A DNA stretch of 64,000 bases from Hyperoodon ampullatus. Its lineage: Eukaryota > Chordata > Mammalia > Artiodactyla > Ziphiidae. The position numbers and the translations under genes are program-made. Location: contig OX457061.1 in the NCBI GenBank assembly GCA_949752795.1, positions 33,298,425 through 33,362,424 on the forward strand. The letters run 5' to 3'. The notes under the pieces are model-generated. The model saw only the letters and a program-made list of their open reading frames with translations, was not told the DNA's origin and did no database searches. Positions 11,466-22,324 of the stretch are shown here, piece after piece (position 1 is the first letter of the stretch; each line of letters begins with the position of its first letter).

Positions 11466-11956
11466 AGTTCAAATCATGGGTCTACGTATGAGAAGAAATG
11501 TCTGAAACAAGCATTTAAAGCGCTCAGTCCAAGCCCTGTGTGAAGCATCATAAGACATCATAAGCCCAAATAACAACTTCCCACCCCAGGGGAATAAGTT
11601 TATAATCTAGCTGTGGTAGCACATAAACATGGCTGGCAAAGGCACAGGCCCAGTCTGTGCTCTAGAGCAGTGCTTCCCAAACTCTTCAATGTCATATCAC
11701 AAAGAGGATATAAGAATATAATAAGGTTGAAGGGGACTGGAGGTGTCTATACAGAGCTCGATTTTTAAAAAGTCACTAATTTTTTCTTTATATGATAAAT
11801 TATGATGAAACAAAGTTTTAAAGAATATATTAAATATTAAATTTATATAAAACTCCCAAATAAATGTTTTTAAATTTTTCAGTGAGTAATTCAGCTTGTG
11901 TTCATTAGCATAACTTTTAAAAATCTCAGTCCTTATGCTTGAAATGACTGCACAAT
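11466..11956. other. No assignable feature
   Basis: AT-rich. 'agcagtgcttcccaaact' at about 11,667 resembles the terminus of a hAT MITE, but I could not find the matching end. Confidence 0.3.
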
Positions 11957-11969
11957 CCCTGACCATGAT

Positions 11970-12182
11970 TTTTTTTTTTTTTTTTTTTTTTCGGTACGCG
12001 GGCCTCTCACAGCCGCGGCCTCTCCCGCTGCGGAGCACAGGCTCCGGACGCGCAGGCTCAGCGGCCATGGCTCACGGGCCCAGCCGCTCCGCGGCATGTG
12101 GGATCCTCCCGGACCAGGGCACGAACCCGTGTCCCCTGCATCGGCAGGCGGACTCTCAACCACTGCGCCACCAGGGAAGCCC
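11970..12182 (-). mobile_element. CHR-type tRNA-derived SINE, copy 1
   Basis: Full-length antisense copy: T-run (A-tail) at the left, tRNA-like head at the right. On the minus strand it has box A TGGCGCAGTGG and box B GGTTCGTGCCC, so its internal Pol III promoter looks intact. Flanking CTGACCATGAT (11,959-11,969) and CTAACCATGAT (12,183-12,193) form the target duplication (10 of 11). Many CpGs survive, suggesting a fairly young copy. Antisense and sense frames across it are not genes. Confidence 0.93.
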
Positions 12183-12194
12183 CTAACCATGATA

Positions 12195-12520
12195 TTTTAA
12201 TAACTGTCTCTTCAAATTCTTGACCAGAAACTTTTCACATAGATGTGGTTCAAATTATAAGACATTTGCATAACAATTAAAATTTTCTACAGTTGAAATT
12301 GTATTTAAAGAACCTAACAACTCTTCCTCTTTTATTGGTAATAATGGGTTGTTTATAATAATACAAATGGATTTCAAATCCCATTGAATTTATGTCAAAC
12401 TTTCAAAATAATGATGAAGCTCTAATTTGTAAGACATGCAGGCATTCTTAGCGCACACACCCTTCAGCCAGCTAGTAAACCACTGTCAATGGAAACATCT
12501 CGCTTTACGGCTTTAGTCTG
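12195..12520. other. No assignable feature
   Basis: AT-rich flank between the SINE and the MITE. Nothing recognised. Confidence 0.35.
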
Positions 12521-12523
12521 ATT

Positions 12524-12714
12524 CAGGGTATCCCAACGTTGGCACTAGTGACATTTGGGGGCAGATAATTCCTTATGTGGGGACTCTCCTGTGCACTATA
12601 GGATGTTTTAACAGCTTTCTAGCTGCTACGTACTAGAAGCAATAACCCCCCACATCTCCAGACATTACCAAGTGTCCCCTAGGAAGCAAAATTACCCCAT
12701 GTTGAGAACCACTG
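12524..12714. mobile_element. hAT-type MITE (MER20-like)
   Basis: Left end CAGGGTATCCCAACGTTGG and right end (inverted) CAGTGGTTCTCAACATGGG form imperfect terminal inverted repeats. The interior has 'ctgtgcactataggatgttt' and 'ccagacattaccaagtgtcc' in the order I recall for MER20. The 8-bp flanks GTCTGATT and CTCTGCGT match at 5 of 8, a decayed target duplication. No transposase; mobilised in trans long ago. Subfamily uncertain. Confidence 0.7.
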
Positions 12715-12764
12715 CTCTGCGTATTAAATGAGAAACTTGTAAGGCACCTGCTTGCACACAGCAT

Positions 12765-12935
12765 TGCAGTTATGAGCTGGGTTCAGACCCATCTCTTCCC
12801 CTTGCAGGCTGTATGACCTTGGAAAAGCCACTCAAATCCTCTGAGCATCATTTCTTCACTTTAAAATGGGAGCATCATCCTTACTGGGTCTGTCTCACTG
12901 GGTAATTAATGAAAATCAAATGAGATCTCAGATAC
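12765..12935 (+). repeat. MIR SINE relic
   Basis: Sense MIR: 'aggctgtatgaccttgg', 'tcttcactttaaaatggg', 'gaaaatcaaatgagatct' in order. Confidence 0.65.
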
Positions 12936-13044
12936 AGCAATGCTAAGCTATCTAAGCTGTCAATACGGCCTTGACACACTAGAACTGTGTGAGGGATAGT
13001 GTGGCAATGAGGCCTCATGGCTCAACTAAAATCCCTTCAAAGTG

Positions 13045-13225
13045 ACTTGTGACGTCAGAGCGCTCAATACATTTTTGCTTCTATTGTTATCATCCCCATT
13101 CTTCAGGCGAAGCAGCTGAGGCTCTAAGAGGTAAAGGAGCTTGCCCGATATTGCACAGCACAGTGCATGGAAACAGGGTTAATTCAGAAAACATGAACTC
13201 CAAAGTTGTGTGTCTACAACACTCA
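13045..13225 (-). repeat. MIR SINE relic
   Basis: Antisense MIR: 'gttatcatccccattctt', 'gctgaggctctaagaggt', 'cttgcccgatattgcacag' in order. Confidence 0.6.
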
Positions 13226-13239
13226 CGTGCTTCCCAGTG

Positions 13240-14140
13240 AACACAAGTGCCATGATTAGAAATAAAAAGCAGCCCCTTCTGTGAGCAAAGGGGGGTTGCC
13301 ACTTATAAAACAGATCTCTGCCTTATGGTAGGGGTTGAAGAAAGTACCACGGGACAACAGGATAAGATAATTTAGATACGTTTCTCCTGCTTTCAATTCA
13401 GAAAAACCAGATCTTCTCCTCAAGAACTGCTTGAAGGAAGTTAAAAATGAAAGGGCAGAGCCAACCCTACCTCCATGCTATGAATCATTCACTCGGAGGG
13501 TTGAGTTGTGCCTTCCGCATCTGGGCTCTTTTATTTTTAACTTTGCAAGCCTCGGTTATTCTGGCTTCCTAGGGGAAACCCCTCTGGTGCCAGCAGCTTC
13601 ACTTCAAGCCCCGGTCTTCCTGTGAGCCTCTGACTGGAGTAAGGGGAGCACAGAGGACGGCTGTCCTCTTAGCTGGCTTCCCTGAGGGAAAGTTCCTGAT
13701 CTCTGGAGTTCTAAAGCCTGAGCCCAACCGCCACCATCACTGCTACCCGCTGTGCTCAAACACATTCAGTTCAGTTGCCTTGTGGAGGGAGTTCTCCCCT
13801 CTGGGTCTTGCCTGGCCTTGCAAATTATACTGAGCCAGGGGTGACTTCTCAAGCTCCCAATTCGTGGTTTGTGGTTACAGAATCATTAGGAGGGCAGCCT
13901 CTGCAGGGTGCAGGTTACACCCAGCCGTGCACCTCTTCTCTCCTAAGCCCCTGCTCTGGACACAGGATTCCCGGATTCCAGGCAGCCGAGGGTGGGGACA
14001 GTGCATGAAGATCAGCTGCAGCTCTTTCCAACAGAGTCCCAGCCACATGAAGAAAGAGGAAGTTTCGATTAGCTTGGGTACAGTGCCCTCCAGGAAGATG
14101 CCTGTCAAAGTCCTAAATGTATGTCAAGAGGTGGGATGTA
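13240..14140. other. No assignable feature
   Basis: Several short overlapping frames (13,775-14,226) without domains. CT- and GC-moderate sequence. No repeat recognised. Confidence 0.35.
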
Positions 14141-14144
14141 GGGA

Positions 14145-14415
14145 GGGGAGCATCAGGTTTGGAGTCAGAGAAATCTGGGTTTGGAATCCCAGATCTGTCA
14201 TCCATGAGCTGTCTACCTTCTACTAATCATTCAAAAGAATGAGCTTTTTCTCCTTTTTTTTTTCTTTCCAGATGCATATATATATTCAAAAAGACTAGTT
14301 CATTAACTTCTTCAACTCTGCACAATCAGGTAATTCTCTCAAACACAGCTGAGATGAGAATGTACAAAGAACATAGCACCTAGCACAGATGGGCGCTCAA
14401 TAAGTGTTGCTTCAC
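14145..14415 (+). repeat. MIR SINE relic in pieces
   Basis: A 5' half at 14,155-14,230 ('ggtttggagtcagagaaatc') and a 3' end at 14,365-14,405 ('gcgctcaataagtgttgct') separated by unrelated sequence. Likely one interrupted copy. Confidence 0.5.
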
Positions 14416-14439
14416 GTCCTTCCTTCAGCAACTCTTTGT

Positions 14440-14720
14440 TGAGCACCTGCTATGTGCCATTGTCCTGGGCCCAGTCCCAGATGGTCATTACTCTGCACTT
14501 TATAATGCTGCAAGTGTGGAATCTGCAGTCAGAACCCAGCCTTCACTCTAGTTCCTCTTCTTACCAGCCTGCAACAACAGGCAAATCATTTCCCTTCTCT
14601 GAGTCCGCATCTCCTCACTTGTAACATGGGGAGAACACTTACAGGATTGTTGTGGTGATGCCATGAGATCACACATCTAAGGCAGTGCCTGGTACAGTGA
14701 ATGAGTTAATACATCTATCT
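14440..14720 (+). repeat. MIR SINE relic
   Basis: Sense MIR with 'gaatctgcagtcagaaccc', 'ctcctcacttgtaacatggg' and a late 'ggcagtgcctggtacagtg'. The first 70 bases look like another ancient repeat joined in front. Confidence 0.55.
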
Positions 14721-14924
14721 TTTTTTCGCTTCTTCCCTTCTACTCATCTGCTAAGTACTTGAAACTGCTCAGAGGTGGGGAACTTCTAAAATGCTTCTGA
14801 TTGTTGCCTAAATAGGTACAGATATTGCCCCTCACACTAGCTGACTGAATATTAGTAAGACTGGGTGTTCCTCACGCCAGCTGATACCTACAGGTTACCC
14901 TTTCTGCCTCTGTTTTAGCAGCAC

Positions 14925-15028
14925 TAAACTCTGTCTATTAAATCACCTGGAGAACTTTAAAAAATGTAAGTGCCAAGGCCTTCCTGTGGAAGTTTCTAAT
15001 GGACAGCCAGAAATGAAAACCACTGTTT
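14925..15028. repeat. MER5A-like hAT MITE relic
   Basis: 'attaaatcacctggagaact' followed by 'aagtgccaaggccttcctg' and 'gaaaaccactg' near the end resembles MER5A. No target duplication could be defined. Confidence 0.45.
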
Positions 15029-15044
15029 CTTTTCCAGTTGTTCA

Positions 15045-15135
15045 CTTTTCATTTGAAAAGGTCAAAGCTCAGAGAGGTTAACTGAGTTGCTGGAGGGCAA
15101 TCAGGTAATATGGAGCCTGAATAGGAGTCCAAGCT
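15045..15135 (-). repeat. MIR SINE fragment
   Basis: Antisense MIR piece: 'agctcagagaggttaactga' followed by a decayed tail-side segment. Confidence 0.5.
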
Positions 15136-15289
15136 AGTTGTCTAGCACAACAATCTTCCCATTACTTTATGTTCTCTCTTGTTGTCTCAGTGACCTTTAG
15201 GCATCTGGTTGGCTTTTCTGCTTTAAACTATAAATGAGGCTTGAGGAAGTCTCCCCAGAGCTGGTCTCCACAGAGCAGAGAGAGTAGGC

Positions 15290-16615
15290 CTCTCTGCTGG
15301 GCTTGGAATTTCATGGAGTATCTTCATTCCACAGATAATTCCTGAGACATCTGCCATGACCCACAAGCTGGGCTAAGCCTGATGATACAGTGTGAATGAG
15401 ACAACAGCACCTGCTCTTGAGGAGTTCATGGCTGGTTGTTATGGGCTGAATTGTGCCCCCCTCAAATTCATATGTTGAAGTCTTAATCCCCAGTGCTTCA
15501 GAATGTGACTGTATTTGGAGATAGAGCCTTTAAAGAAAAAATTAAGTTAAAATGAGGTCATTAGGCTGGGCCCTAATCCAATATGACTGGTGTCTTTTTA
15601 GAACAGGAGATTGGGTCACGTATACACACAGAAGGAAGAACATGTGAAGACACAGGGGGAAGAAGATGGCTATCTACAAGCCAAGGAGGAGGCTTCAGAA
15701 GAAACCAACCCTGACACCTCTTTGATTTCAGGCTTCCAGCCTCCAGAACTGTGAGAAAATAAATTTCTCTGTTTAAACCACACGGTTTATGGTACTTTGT
15801 TATGGCAGTCTGAGAAAACTCATACACTGGTTCTAAAAGGGAGACAAACAGGTAAGGAATTAGTCAACTAAAATACTCTGTAATAAACATCAGGATGATC
15901 ATGAGCTGGGGTTGCTATAAGAGCCCAGGGGAGGTCCCTGGCCCTGGAGGAGGGGTTGGGAGGCTGGCAGAGATGGCTCCACTGGGGAAGAAACACAAGC
16001 TGTGTTTTCGAGAACAAGGAGGAGTTTGCTGGGGGAAGTGGGGGAGTGTAATACAGGAAACCAGACTAGGGAATGTGAAGGTGCAAAAGTAAGAGACAGC
16101 ATGGCCTACAGTGCCTGTGGGGTCGGGGGACAGGGGCATGTGTGGTGGTGAGAGATGAGGCTGTGAGATAGTCAGGGGTAGGTTATCCAGAGGCTTGGGC
16201 ATGTCCAGCTAACAGGCCAAGGCTAGGTGAACAGGAGCCAATGAAGGGCATTTCCACAGGGGAGCACCAGGTCAAGTTTTGTACAGTGGCTCTGATGGTC
16301 ACATGGAGGCTGGATTGGAGGGGAAAGACCAAAGGCAGGGAGACCATCAAAGAGCTGCTACAGCAGTCCTAGAGAGAAATATTAGGGGTCAGAACTAGTG
16401 CACAAGTCCAAGGTTTGGAGAGAATATAGTGAGTCCTCTGGTAAAACAGTGGTACAGAAAAAAGAAAGTGGAGAATTTTGTTTTAAAGACATTGTGATTG
16501 ATTAGGTGAGAAAGAGAAAGGAGTAGGAAAAGACAAGAATGACTCCCAGGTTTCTGGCTGGGACAAGTGGGTAGATGATGGTGTCAACTACTAGAGTAGA
16601 GTTCTTTTTCCCTCC
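15290..16615. repeat. Ancient mammalian repeat split by an LTR
   Basis: Left part 15,290-15,436 and right part 15,827-16,615 read as one element once the MLT1 LTR at 15,437-15,826 is removed. The right part carries 'atgactcccaggtttctggc' and 'tgggtagatgatggtgtcaa', shared in decayed form with 50,580-51,010. Family not named by eye. Small frames on the minus strand here show no domain. Confidence 0.5.
15437..15826 (+). mobile_element. MLT1 (ERVL-MaLR) solo LTR, sense
   Basis: A 390-bp LTR from TGTTATGGGCTGAATTGTG to CATACA with a perfect 5-bp target duplication CTGGT (15,432-15,436 and 15,827-15,831). The interior follows MLT1A-type order: 'cttcagaatgtgactgtatt', 'ggccctaatccaatatgact', 'ccagcctccagaactgtgag', then AATAAA in the poly(A) signal position. 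No internal region remains. The open frame at 15,573-15,827 is antisense to it and not a gene. Confidence 0.92.
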
Positions 16616-17001
16616 TGTCTTAGTCAGCTTGGGCTGCCATATCAAAATACCTTGGACTGCGTGGCTTAAGCAACTGAAATTTATTTTCTTGGTTTTGGAA
16701 GCTGGAAGTTCAAGGTCAAGGTGGCAGCATGGTTGATTTCTGATGAGAGCTCTTCCTTGTTTGTAGATGGCCACCTTCTCATTATGTGGCCTTTCCTCAG
16801 TGAGTGCTTACAGAGAGAGAGAGCGAGAACAAGCTCTCTGGTATGTTTCCTTATATGGCACTAATCCCATCAGACCAGGGCCCCACCCTCATGATCTCAT
16901 ATGACCCTAACTACTTTCCACAGGGTACATCTCCAAATGCCATCACACTGGGGTTAGGGCTTCAAAATATGAATTTTGGGGGATACAGTCAGTCCATAAC
17001 A
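16616..17001 (-). mobile_element. MLT1 (ERVL-MaLR) solo LTR, antisense
   Basis: A 386-bp LTR in inverted orientation to the copy 790 bp upstream. It runs TGTCTTAGTCAGCTTGGGC to CAGTCCATAACA, with a perfect 5-bp duplication CCTCC (16,611-16,615 and 17,002-17,006). The interior has 'ctgaaatttattttcttgg' and 'atatgaattttgggggatac' in reverse MLT1 order. An internal GA-rich patch (16,812-16,828) is a local simple expansion. Solo LTR without coding capacity. Confidence 0.92.
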
Positions 17002-17316
17002 CCTCCCCACTGAAAAGATGTGACTAATGGTGCCATATATTCCAGCCATCTCCTTGTGCCAATTGATTTGAGCCTCTTTGATGATTACAAGAGAAGGCTT
17101 GCAAGCACATTTGTTTACATTCATTTCTCTATCCTTCCATCCATGGGGGGAGGTGGTGGAAAAGGAGCCTCAGTTGGAAAGTTTGGGCTAAACTGTGAGT
17201 TAATAGTGAAGACTTTGAGATAGCCTCATCCACCAGAGGGCAGACAGCAGAAGCAAGAAGAACTACAATCCTGCAGCCTGTGGAATGAAAACCACATTCA
17301 CAGAAAGATAGACAAG

Positions 17317-18222
17317 ATGAAAAGGCGGAGGGCTATGTACCAGATGAAGGAACAAGATAAAACCCCAGAAAAAAAATTAAATGAAGTGGAGATAGGCAAC
17401 CTTCCAGAAAAAGAATTCAGAATAATGATAGTGAAGATGATCCAGGACCTCACAAAAAGAATGGAGGCAAAGATCGAGAAGATGCAAGAAATGTTTAACA
17501 AAGACCTAGAAGAATTAAAGAACAAACAAACAGAGATGAACAATATGATAACTGAAATGAAAAATACACTAGAAGGAATCATTAGCAGAATAACTGAGGC
17601 AGAAGAACGGATAAGTGACCTGGAAGACAGAATGGTGGAATTCACTGCAGCAGAATAGAATAAAGAGAAAAGAATGAAAAGAAATGAAGACAGCCTAAGA
17701 GACCTCTGGGACAACATTAAATGCACCAACATTCGCATTATAGCGGTCCCAGAAGGAGAAGAGAGAGAGAAAGGACCTGAGAAAATATCTGAAGAGATTA
17801 TAGTCAAAAACTTCCCTAACATGGGAAAGGAAATAGCCACTCAGGTCCAGGAAGTGTAGAGAGTCCCAGGCAGGATAAACTCAAGGAGAAACACATCAAC
17901 ACACAGAGTAATCAAATTGACAAAAATTAAAGACAAAGAAAAATTATTAAAAGCAACAAGGGAAAATGACAAATAACATACAAGGGAAATCCCATAAGGT
18001 TAACAGCTGATTTCTCAGCAGAAACTCTACAAGGCAGAAGGGAGTGGCATGATATATCTAAAGTGATGAAAGGGAAGAACCTACAACCAAGATTACTCTA
18101 CCCAGGAAGGATCTCATTCAGACTTGATGGAGAAATCAAAAGCTTTACAGACAAGCAAAAGCTAAGGGAATTCAGCACCACCAAATCAGCTCTATAACAA
18201 ATGCTAAAGGAACATCTCTAAC
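17317..18222 (+). pseudogene. L1 ORF1 (RNA-binding chaperone) remnant
   Basis: ORF1p normally trimerises by a coiled coil and binds L1 RNA through an RRM and a C-terminal domain. From ATG 17,317 the first 113 codons are open and charged: residues about 30-105 are rich in E/K/M heptads, consistent with the coiled coil. A stop TAG at 17,656-17,658 ends it. The same frame reopens with RRM-like text to a second stop at 17,857-17,859. C-terminal-domain-like sequence (motif LLYPGRISF near 18,093) is in another frame and ends at 18,195-18,197. So there are at least three stops and one frameshift. The 180-codon minus-strand frame here is its shadow. Confidence 0.88.
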
Positions 18223-18280
18223 TGGGAAACACAAGAGAAGAAAAGGACCTACAAAAAACAAACCCAAAACAATTAAGAAA

Positions 18281-21200
18281 ATGGTAATAAGAACATACAT
18301 ATTGATAATTACCTTAAATGTGAATGGATTAAATGCTCTAACCAAAAGACACAGGCTCGCAGAATGGATACAAAACCAAGACACATATATATGCTGTCTA
18401 CAAGAGACCCACTTTGGACCTAGGGACACATACAGACTAAAAGTGAGTGAATGGAAAAAGATATTCCTTGCAAATGGAAATCAAAAGAAAGCTGGAGTAG
18501 CAATACTCATATCAGATAAAATAGACTTTAAAATAAAGAATGTTACAAGAGACAAGGAAGGACACTACATAATGATCAAGGGATCAATCCAAGAAGATAC
18601 AACAGTTATAAATACATATGTACCCAACATAGGAGCACCTCAATACATAAGGCAAATGCTAACAGCTATAAAAGAGGAAACCAACAGTAACATCATAATA
18701 GTGGGGGACTCTAATACCTCACTTACACCAATGGACAGACCATCCAGACAGAAAATTAATAAGGAAACACAAGCTTTAAATGACACAATAGACCAGATAG
18801 ATTTAACTGATATTTATAGGATATTCCACCCGAAAACAGCAGATTACACTTTCTTCTCAAGTGCACAAGGAACATTCTCCAGGATAGATCACATCTTGGG
18901 TCACAAATCAAGCCTCAGTAAATTTAAGAAAATTGAAATCATATCAAGCATCTTTTCTGACCACAACGCTAAGAGATAAGAAATCAATTATAGGGAAAAA
19001 AATGTAAAAAACACAAACACATGGAGGCTAAACAACATGATACTAAATAACCAAGAGATCAATGAAGAAATCAAAGAGGAAATGAAAAAATACCTAGAGA
19101 CAAATGACAACGAAAATACGATAATCCAAAACGTATACGATGCAGCAAAAAAAGTTCTAAGAGGGAAGTTTATAGCAATACAATCCTACCTCAAGAAATA
19201 AGACAAATCTCAAATAAAAAATCTAACCTTACACCTAAAGGAACTAGAGAAAGAAGAACAAACAAAACGCAAAGGTAGCAGAAGGAAAGAAATCATAAAG
19301 ATCAGAGCAGAAATAAATGAAATAGAAACAAAGAAAACAATAGCAAAAATCAATAAAACTAAAAGCTGGTTCTTTGAGAAGATAAACAAAATTGATAAAC
19401 CTTTAGCCAGACTGATCAAGAAAAAGAGGGAGGGGACTCAAATCAATAAGATTAGAAATGAAAAAGGAGAAGTTACAATGGACACTACAGAAATACAAAG
19501 CATCCTAAGAGATTACTGCAAGCAACTCTATGCCAATAAAATGGACAACCTGGAAGAAAGGGACAAATTCTTAGAAAGGTATAACATTCCAAGACTGAAT
19601 CAGGAAGAAATAGAAAATATGAACAGACCAATCACAAGGAATGAAATTGAAACTGTGATTAAAAATCTTCCAACAAACAAAAGTCCAGGACCACATGGCT
19701 TCACAGGGGAATTCTATCAAACATTTAGAGAAGAACTAACACCCATCCTTCACAAACTCTTCCAAAAAATTGCAGAGGAAGGAACACTCCCAAACTCATG
19801 CTATGAGGCCACCATCACCCTGATACCAAAACCAGACAAAGATACTACAAAAATTACAACCCAATATCACTGATGAATATAGATGCAAAAATCCTTAACA
19901 AAATACTAGCAAACAGAATCCAACAACACATTAAAAGGATCATAGACCATGATTAAGTGGGATTTATCCCAGGGATGCAAGGATTCTTCAATATACACAA
20001 ATCAAACAATGTGATACACCATATTGACAAATTGAAGAATAAAAACCATATGATCATCTCAGATGCAGAAAAAGGTTTTAACAAAATTCAACACCCATTT
20101 ATGATAAAAACTCTCCAGAAAGTGGGCATGAGGGAACCTACCTCAACATAATAAAGGCCATATACAACAAACCCACAGCAAACATCATTCTCAATGGTGA
20201 AAAACGGAAAGCATTTCCTCTAAGATCAGAAGCAAGACAAGGATGTCCACTCTCGCCTCTATTATTCAACATAGTTTTGGAAGTCCTAGCCATGGCAATC
20301 AGAGAAGAAAAAGAAATAAAAGGAATACAAATTGGAAAAGAAGAAGTAATACTGTCACTGTTTGCAGATGACATGATACTATACATAGAGAATCCTAAAG
20401 ATGCTACCAGAAAACTACTAGAGCTAATCAATGAATTTGGTAAAGCTGCAGGATACAAAATTAATGCATAGAAATCTCTTGGATTCCTATACACTAACAA
20501 TGAAAGATCAGAAAGAGAAATTAAGGACACAATCCCATTCACCATTGCAACAAAAAGAATAAAATACCTAGGAATAAACCTACCTAAGGAGGTAAAAGAC
20601 CTGTACTCAGAAAACTATAAGACACTGATGAAAGAAATCAAAGATGACACAAACAGATGGAGAGATATACCATGTTCTTGGATTGGAAGAATCAATATTG
20701 TGAAAATGACTCTACTACCCAAAGCAATCTACAAATTCAATGCAATCCCTATCAAATTACCAATGGTATTTTTTACAAAACTAGAACAAAAAAATCTTAA
20801 AATTTGTATGGAGACACAAAAGACCCTGAAGAGCCAAAGCAATTTTAAGGGGAAAAAAAAAAAAAAACGGAGCAGGAGGAATCAGCCTCCTTGACTTCAG
20901 ACTACACTACAGAGCTACAGTAATCAAGACAATATGGTACTGGCACAAAAACAGAAATATAAATCAATGGAACAGGAAAAAAAGCCCAGAGATAAACCCA
21001 CACACCTATGGTCAACTAATCTATGACACAGGAGGCAAGGATATACAACGGAGAAAAGACAGTCTCTTCAATAAGTGGTGCTGGCAAAACTGGAGAGCTA
21101 CATGTAAAAGAATGAAATTAGAACACTCCCTAACACCATACACAAAAATAAACTCAAATGGATTAAAGACCTAAATGTAAGACTGGACACTATAAAACTC

Positions 21201-22084
21201 ATAGAGGAAAACATAGGAAGAACACTCTTTGACATAAATCAGAGCAAGATCTTTTTGACCCACCTCATAGAGTAATGGAAATAAAAAGAAAAATAAACAA
21301 ATGGGATCTAATGAAACTTAAAAGCTTTTGCACAGCAAAGGAAATGATAAACAAGATGAAAAGACAACCCACAGAATGGGAGAAAATATTTGCTAATGAA
21401 TCAACAGACAAAGAATTAATCTCCAAAATATATAAACAGCTCATGCAGCTTGATATCAAAAAAAACAAGCAACCCAATCCAAAAATGGGCAGTAGACCTA
21501 AATAGACATTTCTTCAAAGAAGACATACAGATGGCCAAGAGGCACAGGAAAAGATGCTCAACATCACTAATTATTAGAGAAATGCAAATCAAAACTACAA
21601 TGAGGTGTCACCTCACACCAGTCAGAATGGGCATCATCAGAAAATCTACAAACAACAAATGCTGGAGAGGTTGTGGAGAAAAGGGAACCCTCTTGCACTG
21701 TAGGTGGGAATGTAAATTGATATAGCCACTATGGAGAACAGTATGGAGGTTCCTTAAAAAACTAAAAATAGAAGTACCATATGACCCAGCAATCTCACTA
21801 CTGGGCATCCACCCAGAGAAAACCATAATTCAAAAAGACACATGCACCCCAATGTTCATTGCAGTGCTATTTACAATAGCCAGGACGTGGAAGCAACCTA
21901 AATGCCCATCAACAGCCGAATGGATAAAGAAGATGTGGTACATATATACAATGGAATATTACTCAGCCATAAAAAGGAACAAAATTGGGTCATTTGTAGA
22001 GATGTGGATGGATCTAGAGACTGTCATACAGAAAGTCAGAAAGAGAAAAACAAATATATATTAATGCATATATGTGGAATCTAG
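18281..22084 (+). pseudogene. L1 ORF2 (endonuclease-reverse transcriptase) remnant
   Basis: ORF2p nicks DNA with an AP-like endonuclease and reverse-transcribes RNA at the nick. The first 232 codons cover the endonuclease: QETH at about residue 41, a GD(S)NTS motif where GDFN is usual, and SDHN near the end, then a TAA stop at 18,977-18,979. RT sequence follows in pieces: 19,478-19,873 (includes NKSPGPHGF), 19,957-20,151 in another frame, and 20,277-20,471 in a third with FADD at 20,361-20,372. An A14 run near 20,853 adds a further shift. Cysteine-rich C-terminal text (CWRGCGEKG) is at about 21,660. Not functional. Confidence 0.92.
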
Positions 22085-22310
22085 AAAAATGGTACAGATG
22101 AACTGGTTTACAAGGCAGAAATAGAGACACAGATGTAGAGAACAAACGTATGGACACCGATGGGGGAAAGCGGGGGTTGGGATGGTGGGGTGGTGGTGGG
22201 ATGAATTGGGAGATTGGGATTGACATGTATACACTAACATGTATAAAATAGATAACTAATAAGAACCTGTTGTATAAAATAAATAAATTAATTAAATTAA
22301 ATTTAAAAAA
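22085..22310 (+). other. L1 3' UTR with G-rich tract and tail
   Basis: Contains a dense G-run block at 22,162-22,200 (four or more runs of at least three G) and a tail of AAATAAATTAATT-like units. G-rich 3' UTR tracts are a known property of mammalian L1s and can form G-quadruplexes. Confidence 0.75.
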
Positions 22311-22324
22311 ATAGTGAAGACTTT

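Larger units (their letters stand above)
17217..22310 (+). mobile_element. L1 retrotransposon, 5.1 kb, decayed
   Basis: Begins about 100 bp before ORF1, so most of the 5' UTR is missing (5' truncated). It contains remnants of ORF1 and ORF2, a 3' UTR and a tail of A-rich TAAAT-like units. Target duplication ATAGTGAAGACTTT lies at 17,203-17,216 and 22,311-22,324, with an ATT/AA-like nick site. Many frameshifts and stops make it non-autonomous. The 3' UTR type ('gggatgaattgggagattgg') differs from that of the L1s at 7,728 and 39,095, so it belongs to another lineage. Confidence 0.95.

Noticed and set aside
11933..12190. Recurring frames containing a 'SAAMAHGPSRSAACGI' motif (also at 31,267, 35,306, 52,000, 59,344 and 62,278)
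   Set aside because: The similarity is due to the CHR SINE present at each site, not to a protein family.
15437..17001. A provirus bounded by two LTRs
   Set aside because: The LTRs are in opposite orientation, each has its own 5-bp duplication, and no retroviral genes lie between them.
17298..17840. 180-codon minus-strand open frame
   Set aside because: It is the antisense of L1 ORF1, whose K/E/A-rich codons read as stop-poor S/F/I/L-rich text on the other strand.
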